Origin: Luteimonas arsenica
GTDB taxonomy: Bacteria; Pseudomonadota; Gammaproteobacteria; Xanthomonadales; Xanthomonadaceae
DNA length: 64,000 nt
NCBI RefSeq assembly: GCF_004352825.1
Contig: NZ_SJRW01000001.1
Location: 124,001 to 188,000 of the forward strand
Reading direction: 5' to 3'
Of this stretch, positions 48,737 through 57,286 are shown piece after piece. The position numbers and the translations under genes are program-made. Positions within the stretch are counted from its first letter, which is position 1; the number at the start of each line of letters is the position of its first letter. The notes under the pieces were generated by a model. It was given only the letters and a program-made list of their open reading frames with translations, made no database searches and was not told where the DNA came from.

Positions 48737-49621
48737 ATGGCACAGGCCCACGCCGACCACCAAGACCCGAACGTCTACTTCGTGCCGCACGACAGCAAGT
48801 GGCCGCTGTTCGCCTCGGTCGCGCTGTTCATCACCATGTTCGGCCTCGCCAGCTGGTTCAACGAGGTCAGCTGGGGTCGCACGGTGTTCTTCGTCGGTGC
48901 CGCGGGCCTCGCCGCGATCCTGTTCAAGTGGTTCGCCGACGTCATCCTCGAGTCGATTTCGGGCTACTACAACAAGCAGGTCGACACCTCGTTCCGCATG
49001 GGCATGGTGTGGTTCATCTTCTCGGAGGTGATGTTCTTCGCCGCCTTCTTCGGCGCGCTGTTCTATGCCCGCCAGCTGTCGCTGCCGTGGCTGGGTGGCG
49101 CCGGCGACGGCGCGATGACGAACTCGCTGCTCTGGGAGGGCTACAGCGCCGCCTGGCCGTCCGCCGGCCCGGCCGCGGTCGGCGGTGCCTTCCAGACTAT
49201 CCCGGCCTGGGGCCTGCCGCTGCTCAACACCCTGATCCTGCTGACCTCGGGCGTGACCCTGACCATCGCCCACCACGCGCTGAAGGCCGACAACCGCCGC
49301 CAGCTGCTGGTGTGGCTGGGCGCGACGGTGCTGCTGGGCTGCATCTTCCTGTTCTTCCAGGTCGAGGAATACATCCACGCCTACCGCGACCTCAACCTGA
49401 CCCTGGGTTCGGGCATCTACGGTTCGACCTTCTTCATGCTCACCGGCTTCCACGGTGCCCACGTGACCCTGGGCACGATCATGCTGGCGATCATCTGGTT
49501 CCGCTGCGCCAAGGGCCATTTCACGAAGGACAACCACTTCGCCTTCGAGGCCGTGGCCTGGTACTGGCACTTCGTCGACGTGGTCTGGCTGGCGCTGTTC
49601 CTGTTTGTCTACGTGCTCTGA
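48737..49621 (+). CDS. ctaE: cytochrome c oxidase subunit III
   Basis: A 294-residue subunit III with seven membrane helices. Conserved blocks include MGMVWFIFSEVMFFAAFFGALFY (with the functional SEVMFF glutamate), SGVTLTIAHHAL, FFQVEEYIHAYRDL and FHGAHVTLGTIML, and the end AWYWHFVDVVWLALFLFVYV. It starts 23 bp after ctaG with a weak AACGGAAG site. A terminator-like hairpin follows. Confidence 0.96.
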   Translation: MAQAHADHQDPNVYFVPHDSKWPLFASVALFITMFGLASWFNEVSWGRTVFFVGAAGLAAILFKWFADVILESISGYYNKQVDTSFRMGMVWFIFSEVMFFAAFFGALFYARQLSLPWLGGAGDGAMTNSLLWEGYSAAWPSAGPAAVGGAFQTIPAWGLPLLNTLILLTSGVTLTIAHHALKADNRRQLLVWLGATVLLGCIFLFFQVEEYIHAYRDLNLTLGSGIYGSTFFMLTGFHGAHVTLGTIMLAIIWFRCAKGHFTKDNHFAFEAVAWYWHFVDVVWLALFLFVYVL

Positions 49622-49644
49622 CGCGGGGCCGACCCGGAAACGAC

Positions 49645-49668
49645 GAAGGCCGGCGAATGCCGGCCTTC
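49645..49668. terminator. hairpin between ctaE and the convergent DUF2909 gene
   Basis: GAAGGCCGGC, loop GAAT, GCCGGCCTTC: a 10-bp stem shortly after ctaE, between genes that face each other, hence a likely bidirectional terminator. Confidence 0.7.
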
Positions 49669-49702
49669 TCGTCTGCGCCGCGGGGGCGCGGGGCCTTCGG
49701 CC

Positions 49703-49921
49703 TCAGCCCTGGATCCCGTGCGGCGTGATCCATCCCATCCAGATCGAAAGGAGCACGATCAGGATCAGCGCCACCGACAGCGCGATGCGCCGGGTGAGCG
49801 CGTTCACGGTGCGCTTGGTGGTGCCCTTGTCGACCAGCATGTAGTACAGGCCGGCGCCGAGATTCCAGACGATCAGGATCAGGAAGGCGATGATGAGCAG
49901 GGTTTTGAGCGAATCACTCAT
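49703..49921 (-). CDS. twin transmembrane protein (DUF2909 type)
   Basis: A 72-residue protein with two membrane helices (LKTLLIIAFLILIVWNLGAGLYYMLVD and RIALSVALILIVLLSIWMGWI) separated by a short basic loop, KGTTKRTVNALTRR. This is the DUF2909 pattern. It lies between ctaE and the SURF1 gene on the opposite strand, as in other Xanthomonadaceae and Pseudomonas. Role in oxidase biogenesis is likely but unproven. Confidence 0.82.
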   Translation of the reverse strand: MSDSLKTLLIIAFLILIVWNLGAGLYYMLVDKGTTKRTVNALTRRIALSVALILIVLLSIWMGWITPHGIQG

Positions 49922-49983
49922 GCGGTGGGCCTCCAGTGGGCCGCGGCGATCCGTGCAGTATCGCACCTGCGCGGCGGGCTGAG

Positions 49984-50715
49984 ATGGGCAGGCCTGCGAC
50001 GGGAGACACCACCCTGGTGGTCGGCTGGCTGGCCGCGCTGCTGGCCATCGCCGGCTTTTCCGCGCTGGGCCACTGGCAGCTTGGGCGCCAGCAGGAGAAG
50101 CAGCTGATGCTCGACCAGGTGGCGGCGACCGTGGCCGCGAAGTCGCCTCGGCCGCTGGCCATCGCCGCCGATGGCGCGCGCGCGGGCGTCTACGACTGGG
50201 CGGCCGGCGGCGGCCGCTTCGCCGAGGCGCCGGCGGTGCTGCTCGACAACCAGCAGCGCGAAGGCCGCGCGGGCGTGCGCGTCTACCGCGCCTTCGTGCC
50301 CGACGGCGGCGCCGCGCCGCTGCTGGTCGAACTGGGCTGGCTGCCGCTGCCCGGCGACCGCCGCTTGCCGGAGGTGCCGCGCCCGGTCGGGCAGCACGAC
50401 ATCGCCGGCCTGCTGGCGCCGCCGCCCGCGCACGGCATCGGCCCGGCCGGTTTCGCCGTGCAGGGCGACGGCAGCCTGCTGGCCGTGGGCCTGGATCCCG
50501 CCGCGCTCGCGCCGGCGCTGCGCCTGCCCGGCCTCGCCCCGCGCGTGCTGAAGCTCGACCCCGACGCCGCCATCGGCTACGCGCGTGACCTCGACATCCT
50601 TCCCAACACCCTGCCGCCCGAACGCCACCTCGGCTACGCCGTGCAGTGGTTCGCGCTGGCACTGGCGGTGCTGGCCACTGCCATCGTCCTCACTTCCCGC
50701 AGGCAACGCCCATGA
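49984..50715 (+). CDS. SURF1 family protein
   Basis: A 243-residue SURF1 homologue, an accessory for heme a insertion into subunit I. Two terminal membrane helices (WLAALLAIAGFSALGHWQLGR and YAVQWFALALAVLATAIVL) flank a periplasmic domain. Signatures are LGHWQLGRQQEKQ, ELGWLPLPGDR, and the C-terminal HLGYAVQWFALA. Overlaps the next gene by 4 nt (ATGA). Confidence 0.9.
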   Translation: MGRPATGDTTLVVGWLAALLAIAGFSALGHWQLGRQQEKQLMLDQVAATVAAKSPRPLAIAADGARAGVYDWAAGGGRFAEAPAVLLDNQQREGRAGVRVYRAFVPDGGAAPLLVELGWLPLPGDRRLPEVPRPVGQHDIAGLLAPPPAHGIGPAGFAVQGDGSLLAVGLDPAALAPALRLPGLAPRVLKLDPDAAIGYARDLDILPNTLPPERHLGYAVQWFALALAVLATAIVLTSRRQRP

Positions 50716-51302
50716 CCGATCCCGCCCCCACCCCGACCGTTCCCGTGCGCGAACGCAACCGCAACCGCGCGCTGTTGGTGCTGATCGTGGTCGTGTTCTT
50801 CGGCAGCGCGCTGGTGGCCGGGGCGCTGCGCTTCTCCGGCTGGCGGCCGGAAGGCCTGAAGAACCACGGCGAGCTGCTGCAGCCGCCGGCCGACCTGCGC
50901 CAGATCGCGCCGCGCTTGGCCGACGGCGGCGAATATCCCTGGAACCCGATCGAGCGCACCTGGCGCATCCTCGTTGCGCCGCCGGCCGACTGCACCGACG
51001 CCTGCGTCGGCCTCAGCCACGACATCGACAAGGTCTGGCGCCTGTTCGGCCACAACGCCGACCATGTCCACATCCTCTGGGTCGGCGAGCCGCCCGAGGG
51101 CGCGCTGCGCAACCGCGTCTGGCACGTGGTCGAGCCGATGCCGGAGCTCACCGCGCAGCTGCCGGGCGTGGAAGCGGGCGGCCCGCAGGGCGCGCCGGTG
51201 TATGTTGTCGATCCCAACGGCTTCGTGATCCTGCACTATGCGCCGGGCTTCGACCCCGGCCACCTGCGCACGGACATGGCCCGCCTGCTCAAGCTCAAGT
51301 GA
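50712..51302 (+). CDS. membrane-anchored SCO/thioredoxin-like protein in the cox cluster
   Basis: A 196-residue protein with one N-terminal helix (ALLVLIVVVFFGSALVAGAL) and a periplasmic part. ILVAPPADCTDACVGLSHDI has a C-x3-C pair (C94, C98), the spacing used for copper by Sco1-type chaperones, and the end VYVVDPNGFVILHYAPGFDP then HLRTDMARLLKLK resembles the C-terminal strand and helix of thioredoxin-fold SCO proteins. The rest is divergent and the family's conserved downstream histidine is not obvious, so the assignment is tentative. It sits between SURF1 and ctaA with overlaps at both ends. Confidence 0.65.
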   Translation: MTDPAPTPTVPVRERNRNRALLVLIVVVFFGSALVAGALRFSGWRPEGLKNHGELLQPPADLRQIAPRLADGGEYPWNPIERTWRILVAPPADCTDACVGLSHDIDKVWRLFGHNADHVHILWVGEPPEGALRNRVWHVVEPMPELTAQLPGVEAGGPQGAPVYVVDPNGFVILHYAPGFDPGHLRTDMARLLKLK

Positions 51303-52480
51303 TGAACGACCAGACCGCCCTGCAGCACGGGGTCCGCCACATCCACCGCCATTTCCACCGCATCGCCTGGTTTGCCGTGGCGCTGGCGCTGGGCGTGATC
51401 GTTTTCGGCGCCTTCGTGCGCCTGTCGCACGCCGGCCTCAGCTGCCCGGACTGGCCGACCTGCTACGGCCGCGCCACCTGGCCACAGGCCGCGCACCACG
51501 TCGCCGACCACGCCGCCAGCGCGATCCGCGCCTTCGAGGACCACAAGGCCTGGCGCGAGCAGGTGCACCGCCACATCGCTGCGCTGCTGGGCCTGCTGGT
51601 GCTGGCCCTGGCCCTGCTGGCCGCCCGTCGGCGCCGCTACGGTATCGCCCAGGTGCTGGCCGCCGCCGGCCTGGTGGCGATCGCGATCCCGGCCTACATG
51701 GCCGGCGCCCACGTCGCCGCTTCGCTGCTGGCGGTGGCCGGCGAGGCGATCCTGCTGGCGGCGGCGCTGCGCTGGCGCGGCCAGGACCTGGGGCGCGAAT
51801 CGGCGCTGACGCTGGCGGTGATCATCTTCCAGGCCCTGCTGGGCATGTGGACGGTGACCTGGCTGCTGAAGCCGGTGGTGGTGATGGGCCACCTGATGGG
51901 TGGCCTGCTGACCTTCTCGCTGCTGGTGTGGATGGCCTGGCGCGCCACCGACCGCCCGATCGTGCTGGCCGACGCCGCGCGCCTGCGCCGGCTGCTGTGG
52001 GCGGCGCTGGCGGCGCTGGGCCTGCAGATCGCCCTGGGCGGCTGGGTCAGCGCCAACTATGCCGCGCTGTCCTGCGGCGCCGGCGGCTGGGGGATCGAGA
52101 ACTTCCCGCAGTGCGCCGGCCTGTGGCTGCCGCCGACCGACTTCCGCGAGGGCTTCGTGCTCTGGCGCGGGATCGGCGTGGACTACGAGGGCGGCGTGCT
52201 CGACGGCGCCGCGCGCATCGCCATCCACGTCGCGCACCGCCTGGGCGCGGTGGTCGCGGCGGCGATGCTGCTGTGGGCGGCGGTGCGCATGCTGCGCACG
52301 CCCGGCCTGCGCGGCTGGGGCGGCGCCCTGGCCCTGCTCACCGTGGCCCAGGTCACGCTCGGCATCCTCAACGTCAAGCTGTCGCTGCCGCTGCCGGTGG
52401 CGGTGATGCACAACGGCGGCGCCGCGCTGCTGGTGTTCGTGATGGTGTCGCTGCTGGCGCGCCTGCGCGGGGTCGACTGA
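51302..52480 (+). CDS. ctaA: heme A synthase (Cox15/CtaA)
   Basis: A 392-residue eight-helix membrane enzyme that oxidises heme O to heme A. The N-terminal heme-binding and substrate segments show [18 protein letters not shown] and HRHIAALLG; the second half shows [17 protein letters not shown] and [12 protein letters not shown], plus [13 protein letters not shown]. The proteobacterial type without the CtaB fusion. It overlaps the upstream gene by one base (TGATG) and is followed 1 bp later by ctaB. Confidence 0.93.
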   Translation: MNDQTALQHGVRHIHRHFHRIAWFAVALALGVIVFGAFVRLSHAGLSCPDWPTCYGRATWPQAAHHVADHAASAIRAFEDHKAWREQVHRHIAALLGLLVLALALLAARRRRYGIAQVLAAAGLVAIAIPAYMAGAHVAASLLAVAGEAILLAAALRWRGQDLGRESALTLAVIIFQALLGMWTVTWLLKPVVVMGHLMGGLLTFSLLVWMAWRATDRPIVLADAARLRRLLWAALAALGLQIALGGWVSANYAALSCGAGGWGIENFPQCAGLWLPPTDFREGFVLWRGIGVDYEGGVLDGAARIAIHVAHRLGAVVAAAMLLWAAVRMLRTPGLRGWGGALALLTVAQVTLGILNVKLSLPLPVAVMHNGGAALLVFVMVSLLARLRGVD

Positions 52481-52481
52481 G

Positions 52482-53402
52482 GTGCGCGCGAAGTTCGACC
52501 AGTACTGGGCGCTGACCAAGCCGCGCGTGGTGGCGCTGATCGTGTTCACCGCCTTCGTGGGCATGTTCATGGCCGTGCCCGGGCTGCCGCCGCTGCGGCA
52601 GTCGGTGTTCGGCTTCATCGGCATCTGGCTGGCCGCGGCCTCGGCGGCGGCGGTCAACCACCTGATCGACCAGCGCATCGACAAGGTGATGGTGCGCACC
52701 GCCGACCGCCCGCTGGCGACCGGCAGCCTGAAGCCGGCGCAGGTGCTGGCGTTCGCGGTGTTCCTGGGCGCGGCTTCGATGGCGATCCTGATCGCGCTGG
52801 TGAACCCGCTAACCGCGGCGCTGACCTTCGCCTCGCTGATCGGCTACGCCATCGTCTACACCGGCTTCCTGAAGCGCGCGACGCCGCAGAACATCGTCAT
52901 CGGCGGCATCGCCGGCGCCGCGCCGCCGCTGCTGGGCTGGTCGGCGGTGACCGGCATGCAGAACGAGTGGGACTGGGCGCACGCGCTGCTGCTGGTGCTG
53001 ATCATCTTCGTGTGGACGCCGCCGCACTTCTGGGCGCTGGCGATCTTCCGCCGCGAGGACTACGCCCGCGCGCTGGTGCCGATGCTGCCGGTGACCCACG
53101 GCGTGCAGTACACGCGCTGGCAGATCCTGCTCTACACCGTGCTGCTGGTGGCGGTGACCATCCTGCCGTGGGCGGTGGGCATGAGCGGCCTGTTTTATCT
53201 CGGCGGCGCGCTGGTGCTGGGCCTGGTGTTCCTGTGGTACGCGTGGAAGCTGATGGACCCGCCTGACGAATTCTTCGCCATGCGCGTCTTCAACTACTCC
53301 GTCGTCTACCTGATGGCGCTGTTCGCCTTCCTGCTGCTCGACCACTGGCTGCTGCCGTTCCTGCAGCCGGCACCGCTGTTCGAGCTGCAGCGGGTGGGGT
53401 GA
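52482..53402 (+). CDS. ctaB: protoheme IX farnesyltransferase (heme O synthase)
   Basis: A 306-residue UbiA-family prenyltransferase that farnesylates protoheme IX. Start is GTG ([21 protein letters not shown]). The two Asp-rich motifs are [19 protein letters not shown] and (in the second half) [16 protein letters not shown]; both fit CyoE/CtaB. About nine membrane segments. Last gene of the cox operon; a repeat element begins immediately after the stop. Confidence 0.95.
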   Translation: MRAKFDQYWALTKPRVVALIVFTAFVGMFMAVPGLPPLRQSVFGFIGIWLAAASAAAVNHLIDQRIDKVMVRTADRPLATGSLKPAQVLAFAVFLGAASMAILIALVNPLTAALTFASLIGYAIVYTGFLKRATPQNIVIGGIAGAAPPLLGWSAVTGMQNEWDWAHALLLVLIIFVWTPPHFWALAIFRREDYARALVPMLPVTHGVQYTRWQILLYTVLLVAVTILPWAVGMSGLFYLGGALVLGLVFLWYAWKLMDPPDEFFAMRVFNYSVVYLMALFAFLLLDHWLLPFLQPAPLFELQRVG

Positions 53403-53651
53403 AAAGCTTTGCCACGGATGACGCGGATAAACGCGGATTTACACGGATAAAGCAAAGGCAGGAGAAAAAGCCTTTGGCCACGGATTTACGCGGATTACGC
53501 GGATCTGGCCGAGGCAAGATTATTGGTCAGGGCGCGTCCGGAACAATCCGCCGAAAGCCATCTGACAAAAGAAGCCTGTGCAGGGCGCGGTGTCGACACT
53601 GGCCTCGGCCAGATCCGCGTAATCCGCGTAAATCCGTGGCAAAAAGCTTTT
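53403..53651. repeat. element of tandem CGCGGATWWA units with a 39-bp perfect inverted repeat
   Basis: Three copies of a module that starts near AAAAGCTTT and GCCACGGAT. The first (about 53403-53450) is a run of 10-bp units of type CGCGGATAAA/CGCGGATTTA/CACGGATAAA. The second (53477-53515) and third (53602-53640) are exact reverse complements over 39 bp, with an 86-bp spacer that encodes nothing recognisable. The third copy is followed by AAAAAGCTTTT. It lies between ctaB and the convergent immunity gene and could form a long cruciform or terminator-like hairpin. Confidence 0.85.
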
Positions 53652-53654
53652 CCG

Positions 53655-54056
53655 TTACTCCCCAGGCCGCGCCCGCACCGCGACGTCGGCCAGGTTGGCG
53701 GGGGTGATGTCCCACTGTTCGGGGGCGTCGTATTCGAACTCGACGGCGAGGCGGCCGGTGGCGCGCCAGAGGCGGAGGATGCAGGCGCCCCAGGGTTCCT
53801 TGTTCGGGACGCGGGTGGCTTCGCGCAGGTCGTCGAAGGCGGGGCCGAGGCTGGCGTCGTCGGGGGTGGCGGCGTGCGGGGTGCCGTCGGGGTCGTAGCG
53901 GAAGCCGCTCAGGCGGCGGGCGATGGCGCCGTCGGCGTAGCGGACGATCAGCGCGTAGCCGTGCCACTGGCCGTCGGACACGGCGGGGTCCGCCACCAGC
54001 AGCTTGCCGATGCGGGCGATCAGTTCATTGCGGTCCAGCGCGGGGCCTGCGTGCAT
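53655..54056 (-). CDS. candidate YezG-like (DUF600) immunity protein
   Basis: A 133-residue protein. The segment NKEPWGACILRLWRATGRLA then VEFEYDAPEQWDI matches the DUF600/YezG pattern (polar-PW...L.....G+..v.F.Yd). YezG is the antitoxin of the B. subtilis LXG toxin YeeF, whose C-terminal nuclease resembles the gene directly upstream here. The start at 54056 leaves 16 bp to the toxin stop; an in-frame ATG at 54086 would overlap it. Function is inferred from pairing. Confidence 0.65.
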   Translation of the reverse strand: MHAGPALDRNELIARIGKLLVADPAVSDGQWHGYALIVRYADGAIARRLSGFRYDPDGTPHAATPDDASLGPAFDDLREATRVPNKEPWGACILRLWRATGRLAVEFEYDAPEQWDITPANLADVAVRARPGE

Positions 54057-54072
54057 GCGGGGCAGTGTGCCG

Positions 54073-55323
54073 TCAGGCCGCGGCACTGTCGATCATGTCG
54101 GGCATCTGCCGGGCGGCGATCGCGTCGAAGCCCTGGTCCGCGCCGTTGGTGAAGGCGATCAGCGAGGGGTCGTAGACCACGTTGCCGGTGACCGGGTCGA
54201 TGACTTCGTAGTCGACGTGCACTTCATCGGGGCGATGCGAGTCGTTGCGCAGCAGGTCGATGTCGATCCGTACCTCCATGCCCGCGCCGATCCAGTCGCT
54301 CCACTCCTGCTCCATCTTCGCGTAGGCACCCTGGTTGAAGCTCGAGAACTGCGGGAACATGTTCACTTCGCCATGCCCCTGCGCGAAGCGGTAGGCCACC
54401 AGGTGGCCGACGTCGTCGCCGCTGCCCTTCATGTCGTTGTCGACGCGGAACTTCGACTGCGCGTTGCCTTCGATGCGGTCGGAGTCACGGCCGCGGCTCG
54501 AGGGCTCCCAGGTCAGCACGGCCTCGGCGCCGGTGGGGCGGCCGTCGGCGTCGAGCGTCCAGGTGATGTCGTTGACCTCGCCCGAACCGGCTTCGGTGAC
54601 GGTGCCGCGCACTTCGCCCGGCTCCACGTCCTCGCTCACCGCCACGGTGCCGTCGGGCACCTGGCCGGTGAGCAGCATGCGGTTGTACTGGGCGAGGTCG
54701 GCGCCGGCCGGGTCGGACAGCATCGTGGTGTGGCGGGTGAAGTCCTCGCGCGCCAGCGCCGGGGAGCCGGGTCCGCCGTCGCGTGGGGCGTCGAACAGCT
54801 GCTCGGAGCCCGTCATCACGCGCAGGCCCTTCTTCTCGGTCATCTCCAGCGACAGGCGCAGGTCCTCGATCGAATCGAGGTCGTTGGCCGCGGCCAGTTC
54901 ACGGAAGGCGGGCTCCAGCGCGGTGCCCACGTAGTCGGCGCCGTGCACCTCGATGCGGGTGCGCGGCGGGATCGTCGAGGGGTCGAAGGGATTCACCGCG
55001 GCCATCGCCGCCGGCGTCGCCTCCTCGTTGCGCAGGGTGACCTCGTAGCGCACCGGGACCTCGGTGCCGGCGCCGTCGGGGCCGCGCACGGTCATCTCGC
55101 CGCTGGCTTCGTAGTGGGTGTTCCACTGGTCGGAGCGCTCGCCGCTGGTCACCACGCTGCGCGGGTCAAGCTCGAAGGCGACCTCGTCGGGCTTGGCATC
55201 CAGCAGCGACGGATCCAGTCCGTCGGGGCGGGCGGCCTCCGGGCCCCGCAGGCAGCCGCCGAGGTCGCGCCAGGGCTGTGGCGGGGGCAGGGGGGCAAGC
55301 AGGCTCTGGGCTTCGAACGACAT
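54073..55323 (-). CDS. DNA/RNA non-specific endonuclease-domain toxin
   Basis: A 416-residue protein with no signal peptide or membrane segment. Residues about 255-380 match the Endonuclease_NS_2 (YeeF C-terminal nuclease) family: SKFRVDNDMKGSGDDVGHLV with H307 as the probable catalytic base, NMFPQFSSFNQGAYAKMEQE (N321, Q325, N330, E338), then RPDEVHVDYEVID. The N-terminal 250 residues are unfamiliar, Pro-rich at the start (APLPPPQPW). No LXG, Rhs, PAAR or C-terminal XVIPCD signature was seen, so the delivery route is unclear. Immediately upstream of the candidate immunity gene. Confidence 0.78.
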   Translation of the reverse strand: MSFEAQSLLAPLPPPQPWRDLGGCLRGPEAARPDGLDPSLLDAKPDEVAFELDPRSVVTSGERSDQWNTHYEASGEMTVRGPDGAGTEVPVRYEVTLRNEEATPAAMAAVNPFDPSTIPPRTRIEVHGADYVGTALEPAFRELAAANDLDSIEDLRLSLEMTEKKGLRVMTGSEQLFDAPRDGGPGSPALAREDFTRHTTMLSDPAGADLAQYNRMLLTGQVPDGTVAVSEDVEPGEVRGTVTEAGSGEVNDITWTLDADGRPTGAEAVLTWEPSSRGRDSDRIEGNAQSKFRVDNDMKGSGDDVGHLVAYRFAQGHGEVNMFPQFSSFNQGAYAKMEQEWSDWIGAGMEVRIDIDLLRNDSHRPDEVHVDYEVIDPVTGNVVYDPSLIAFTNGADQGFDAIAARQMPDMIDSAAA

Positions 55324-55422
55324 GCGTCAGGCACCGGGCTTCGGGAGCTTCCCGGACAATACGGTGCCGTACCCGGCGTCACCATTGGGGAAAACCCCTG
55401 TCTTCCGGATGAAACGTGGCGT

Positions 55423-57165
55423 CTACCCGCCGGCCCGGGCGCCGCGGGCCTGCAGCAGCTCGCGCAGCTCGGCCTTGTCGGTGGCGTCCAGGCCTTCCTC
55501 GCGCTGCTTGGCCAGCAGTTCGTCGACGCGCTGCTGCAGGGTCTGGCGGTCGAGCTGGGCGATGGCGTCACTGAACTCGCGCGCCCAGCCGGCCTCGTCG
55601 CCGGGCAGGTCGATCGCGGCCAGCTTGTGCAGCGCGTCCGCTTCCTGCCGACCCTCGAAGTGGGCAAGCACGGCGCCGGTGCCGATGTCCGGTCGCGCGC
55701 TGACGATGGCCACCAGTTCGGTCAGCAGGTCGATGCCCGGCTGGCGCAGGGCCACGAAGCGGTAGGGCGGCTGCAGCTCCAGCGCCAGCTGCGGCTTCTG
55801 CAGCAGCAGGGTGATGGCGCTGCGCACCAGGCTGCGCTTCGGTGCATTGCCCGCGGGCGCGCGTCGGGCACGGGCCGCCGGAACGTGGACTTCGGGCGGA
55901 GCGCTGCGCGCGCCGACGCCGGTGAGCTCGGTCAGCCGCTGCTGCATCAGGTCGGCGAAGGCACCGTCGGGCAGCTGCGCCAGCATCGGCTTCGCGCGCT
56001 CGGCCAGCCGCGCCTTGCCGTCGAGCGTGGCCAGGTTGATGCCGTCCTCGGCCAGGTGGTCGAACAGGAACTGCGACAGCGGCGTGGCCTGCGCCAGCCG
56101 CGCCTCGAAGCCGGGTGCGCCCTCGTTGCGGACGATGGTGTCGGGATCCTCGCCGTCGGGCAGGAACAGGAAGAAGGCCTGGCGGCCGTCCTTCATCCGC
56201 GGCAGCACCGACTCCATCGCGCGCGCGGCGGCGCGGCGGCCGGCGGCGTCGCCGTCGAAGCAGAAGTACACGTCGGGCGCGTTGCGGAACAGCAGTTCGG
56301 CGTGGTCGGGGGTGGTCGCGGTGCCGAGCGTGGCCACGGCCTGGCTGATGCCGTGCTGGAACAGCGCCACCACGTCCATGTAACCCTCGACCACGACCAG
56401 GCGCGCGATCTTCTGGTTGGCCTGGCGTACCTGCCACAGGCCGTAGAGCTCGCGGCCCTTGTGGAACAGCGGGGTCTCGGGCGAGTTGAGGTACTTGGGC
56501 GAGTCCTCTGGCTTCAGCACCCGGCCGCCAAAGGCGATCACGCGGCCGCGGCGGTCGTGGATCGGGAACATCACCCGGTCGCGGAACTTGTCGTAGACAT
56601 GGCCGCGGTCGTTCTTCGACAGCATGCCGGTGCGTTCGAGCAGGGACACCCGGCGCGGGTCGCTGCCGAGTGCGTCCTTCAGCGCGGAGAAGCCGCCGGG
56701 CGCGTAGCCGATGCCGAACTGCTCGCGGATGGCGCCATCCAGGCCGCGGCGCGACAGGTAGTCGTCGGCCTCGGTGCCGGGCACCAGGGCGGCGCGGTAG
56801 AAGCGCGCGGCCTCGTCGAGCACCCCGAACATGTCGCGGGTGTCGGGATTCTCGTTGTGCTGGCGGGTCTCGCGCGGCACCTCGATGCCGGCGCGCCTGG
56901 CCAGTTCATCGACCGCATCGAGGAATTCGAGCCGGTCGAAGTTCATCAGGAACGAGATCGCGGTGCCGTGCGCGCCGCAGCCGAAGCAGTGGTAGAACTG
57001 CTTGGTCGGCGACACCGTGAACGAGGGCGAGCGCTCGTCGTGGAAGGGGCAGCGCGCCGAATACTCGCGGCCCTGGCGCTTCAGCGGCACGCGCGCGCCG
57101 ATCACCTCGACGATGTCCGTCCGGGCGAGCAGGTCGTCGATGAAGGCGTCGGAGAGGCGGGCCAT
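55423..57165 (-). CDS. dnaG: DNA primase
   Basis: A 580-residue DnaG. The N-terminal zinc ribbon has C39, H42, C60 and C63 in RCPFHDERSPSF and FYHCFGCGAHG. The RNA polymerase core includes EQFGIGYAPGGF and the TOPRIM motifs VVVEGYMDVVAL and YFCFDGDAAGRRAA. The C-terminal helicase-binding domain is present but divergent. ATG 57165 is the likely start. It is the last of the rpsU-yqeY-yihY-dnaG run; rpoD, usual in this operon elsewhere, does not follow, and the nuclease/immunity pair does. Confidence 0.95.
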   Translation of the reverse strand: MARLSDAFIDDLLARTDIVEVIGARVPLKRQGREYSARCPFHDERSPSFTVSPTKQFYHCFGCGAHGTAISFLMNFDRLEFLDAVDELARRAGIEVPRETRQHNENPDTRDMFGVLDEAARFYRAALVPGTEADDYLSRRGLDGAIREQFGIGYAPGGFSALKDALGSDPRRVSLLERTGMLSKNDRGHVYDKFRDRVMFPIHDRRGRVIAFGGRVLKPEDSPKYLNSPETPLFHKGRELYGLWQVRQANQKIARLVVVEGYMDVVALFQHGISQAVATLGTATTPDHAELLFRNAPDVYFCFDGDAAGRRAAARAMESVLPRMKDGRQAFFLFLPDGEDPDTIVRNEGAPGFEARLAQATPLSQFLFDHLAEDGINLATLDGKARLAERAKPMLAQLPDGAFADLMQQRLTELTGVGARSAPPEVHVPAARARRAPAGNAPKRSLVRSAITLLLQKPQLALELQPPYRFVALRQPGIDLLTELVAIVSARPDIGTGAVLAHFEGRQEADALHKLAAIDLPGDEAGWAREFSDAIAQLDRQTLQQRVDELLAKQREEGLDATDKAELRELLQARGARAGG

Positions 57166-57193
57166 GGCTCCCGCCATGATCGCATGCGCCAGT

Positions 57194-57251
57194 GTGGGAG
57201 CGGCTACAGCCGCGATCCCGGCCATCCGATCGCGGCTGTAGCCGCTCCCAC
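57194..57251. repeat. REP-like inverted pair (dnaG-yihY gap)
   Basis: Two 23-bp REP units in inverted orientation: left arm GTGGGAGCGGCTACAGCC.. from 57194, right arm ..GGCTGTAGCCGCTCCCAC to 57251, with a 12-bp spacer. It starts about 29 bp upstream of the dnaG start and 36 bp downstream of the yihY stop. Confidence 0.88.
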
Positions 57252-57286
57252 AAGAGCAGGGGCAGCCACCCCGGGGCGGAACCGGC

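Noticed and set aside
53403-53651. CRISPR array
   Set aside because: Units are 10 bp without 25-40-bp unique spacers, the long copies are inverted, and no cas gene is present.
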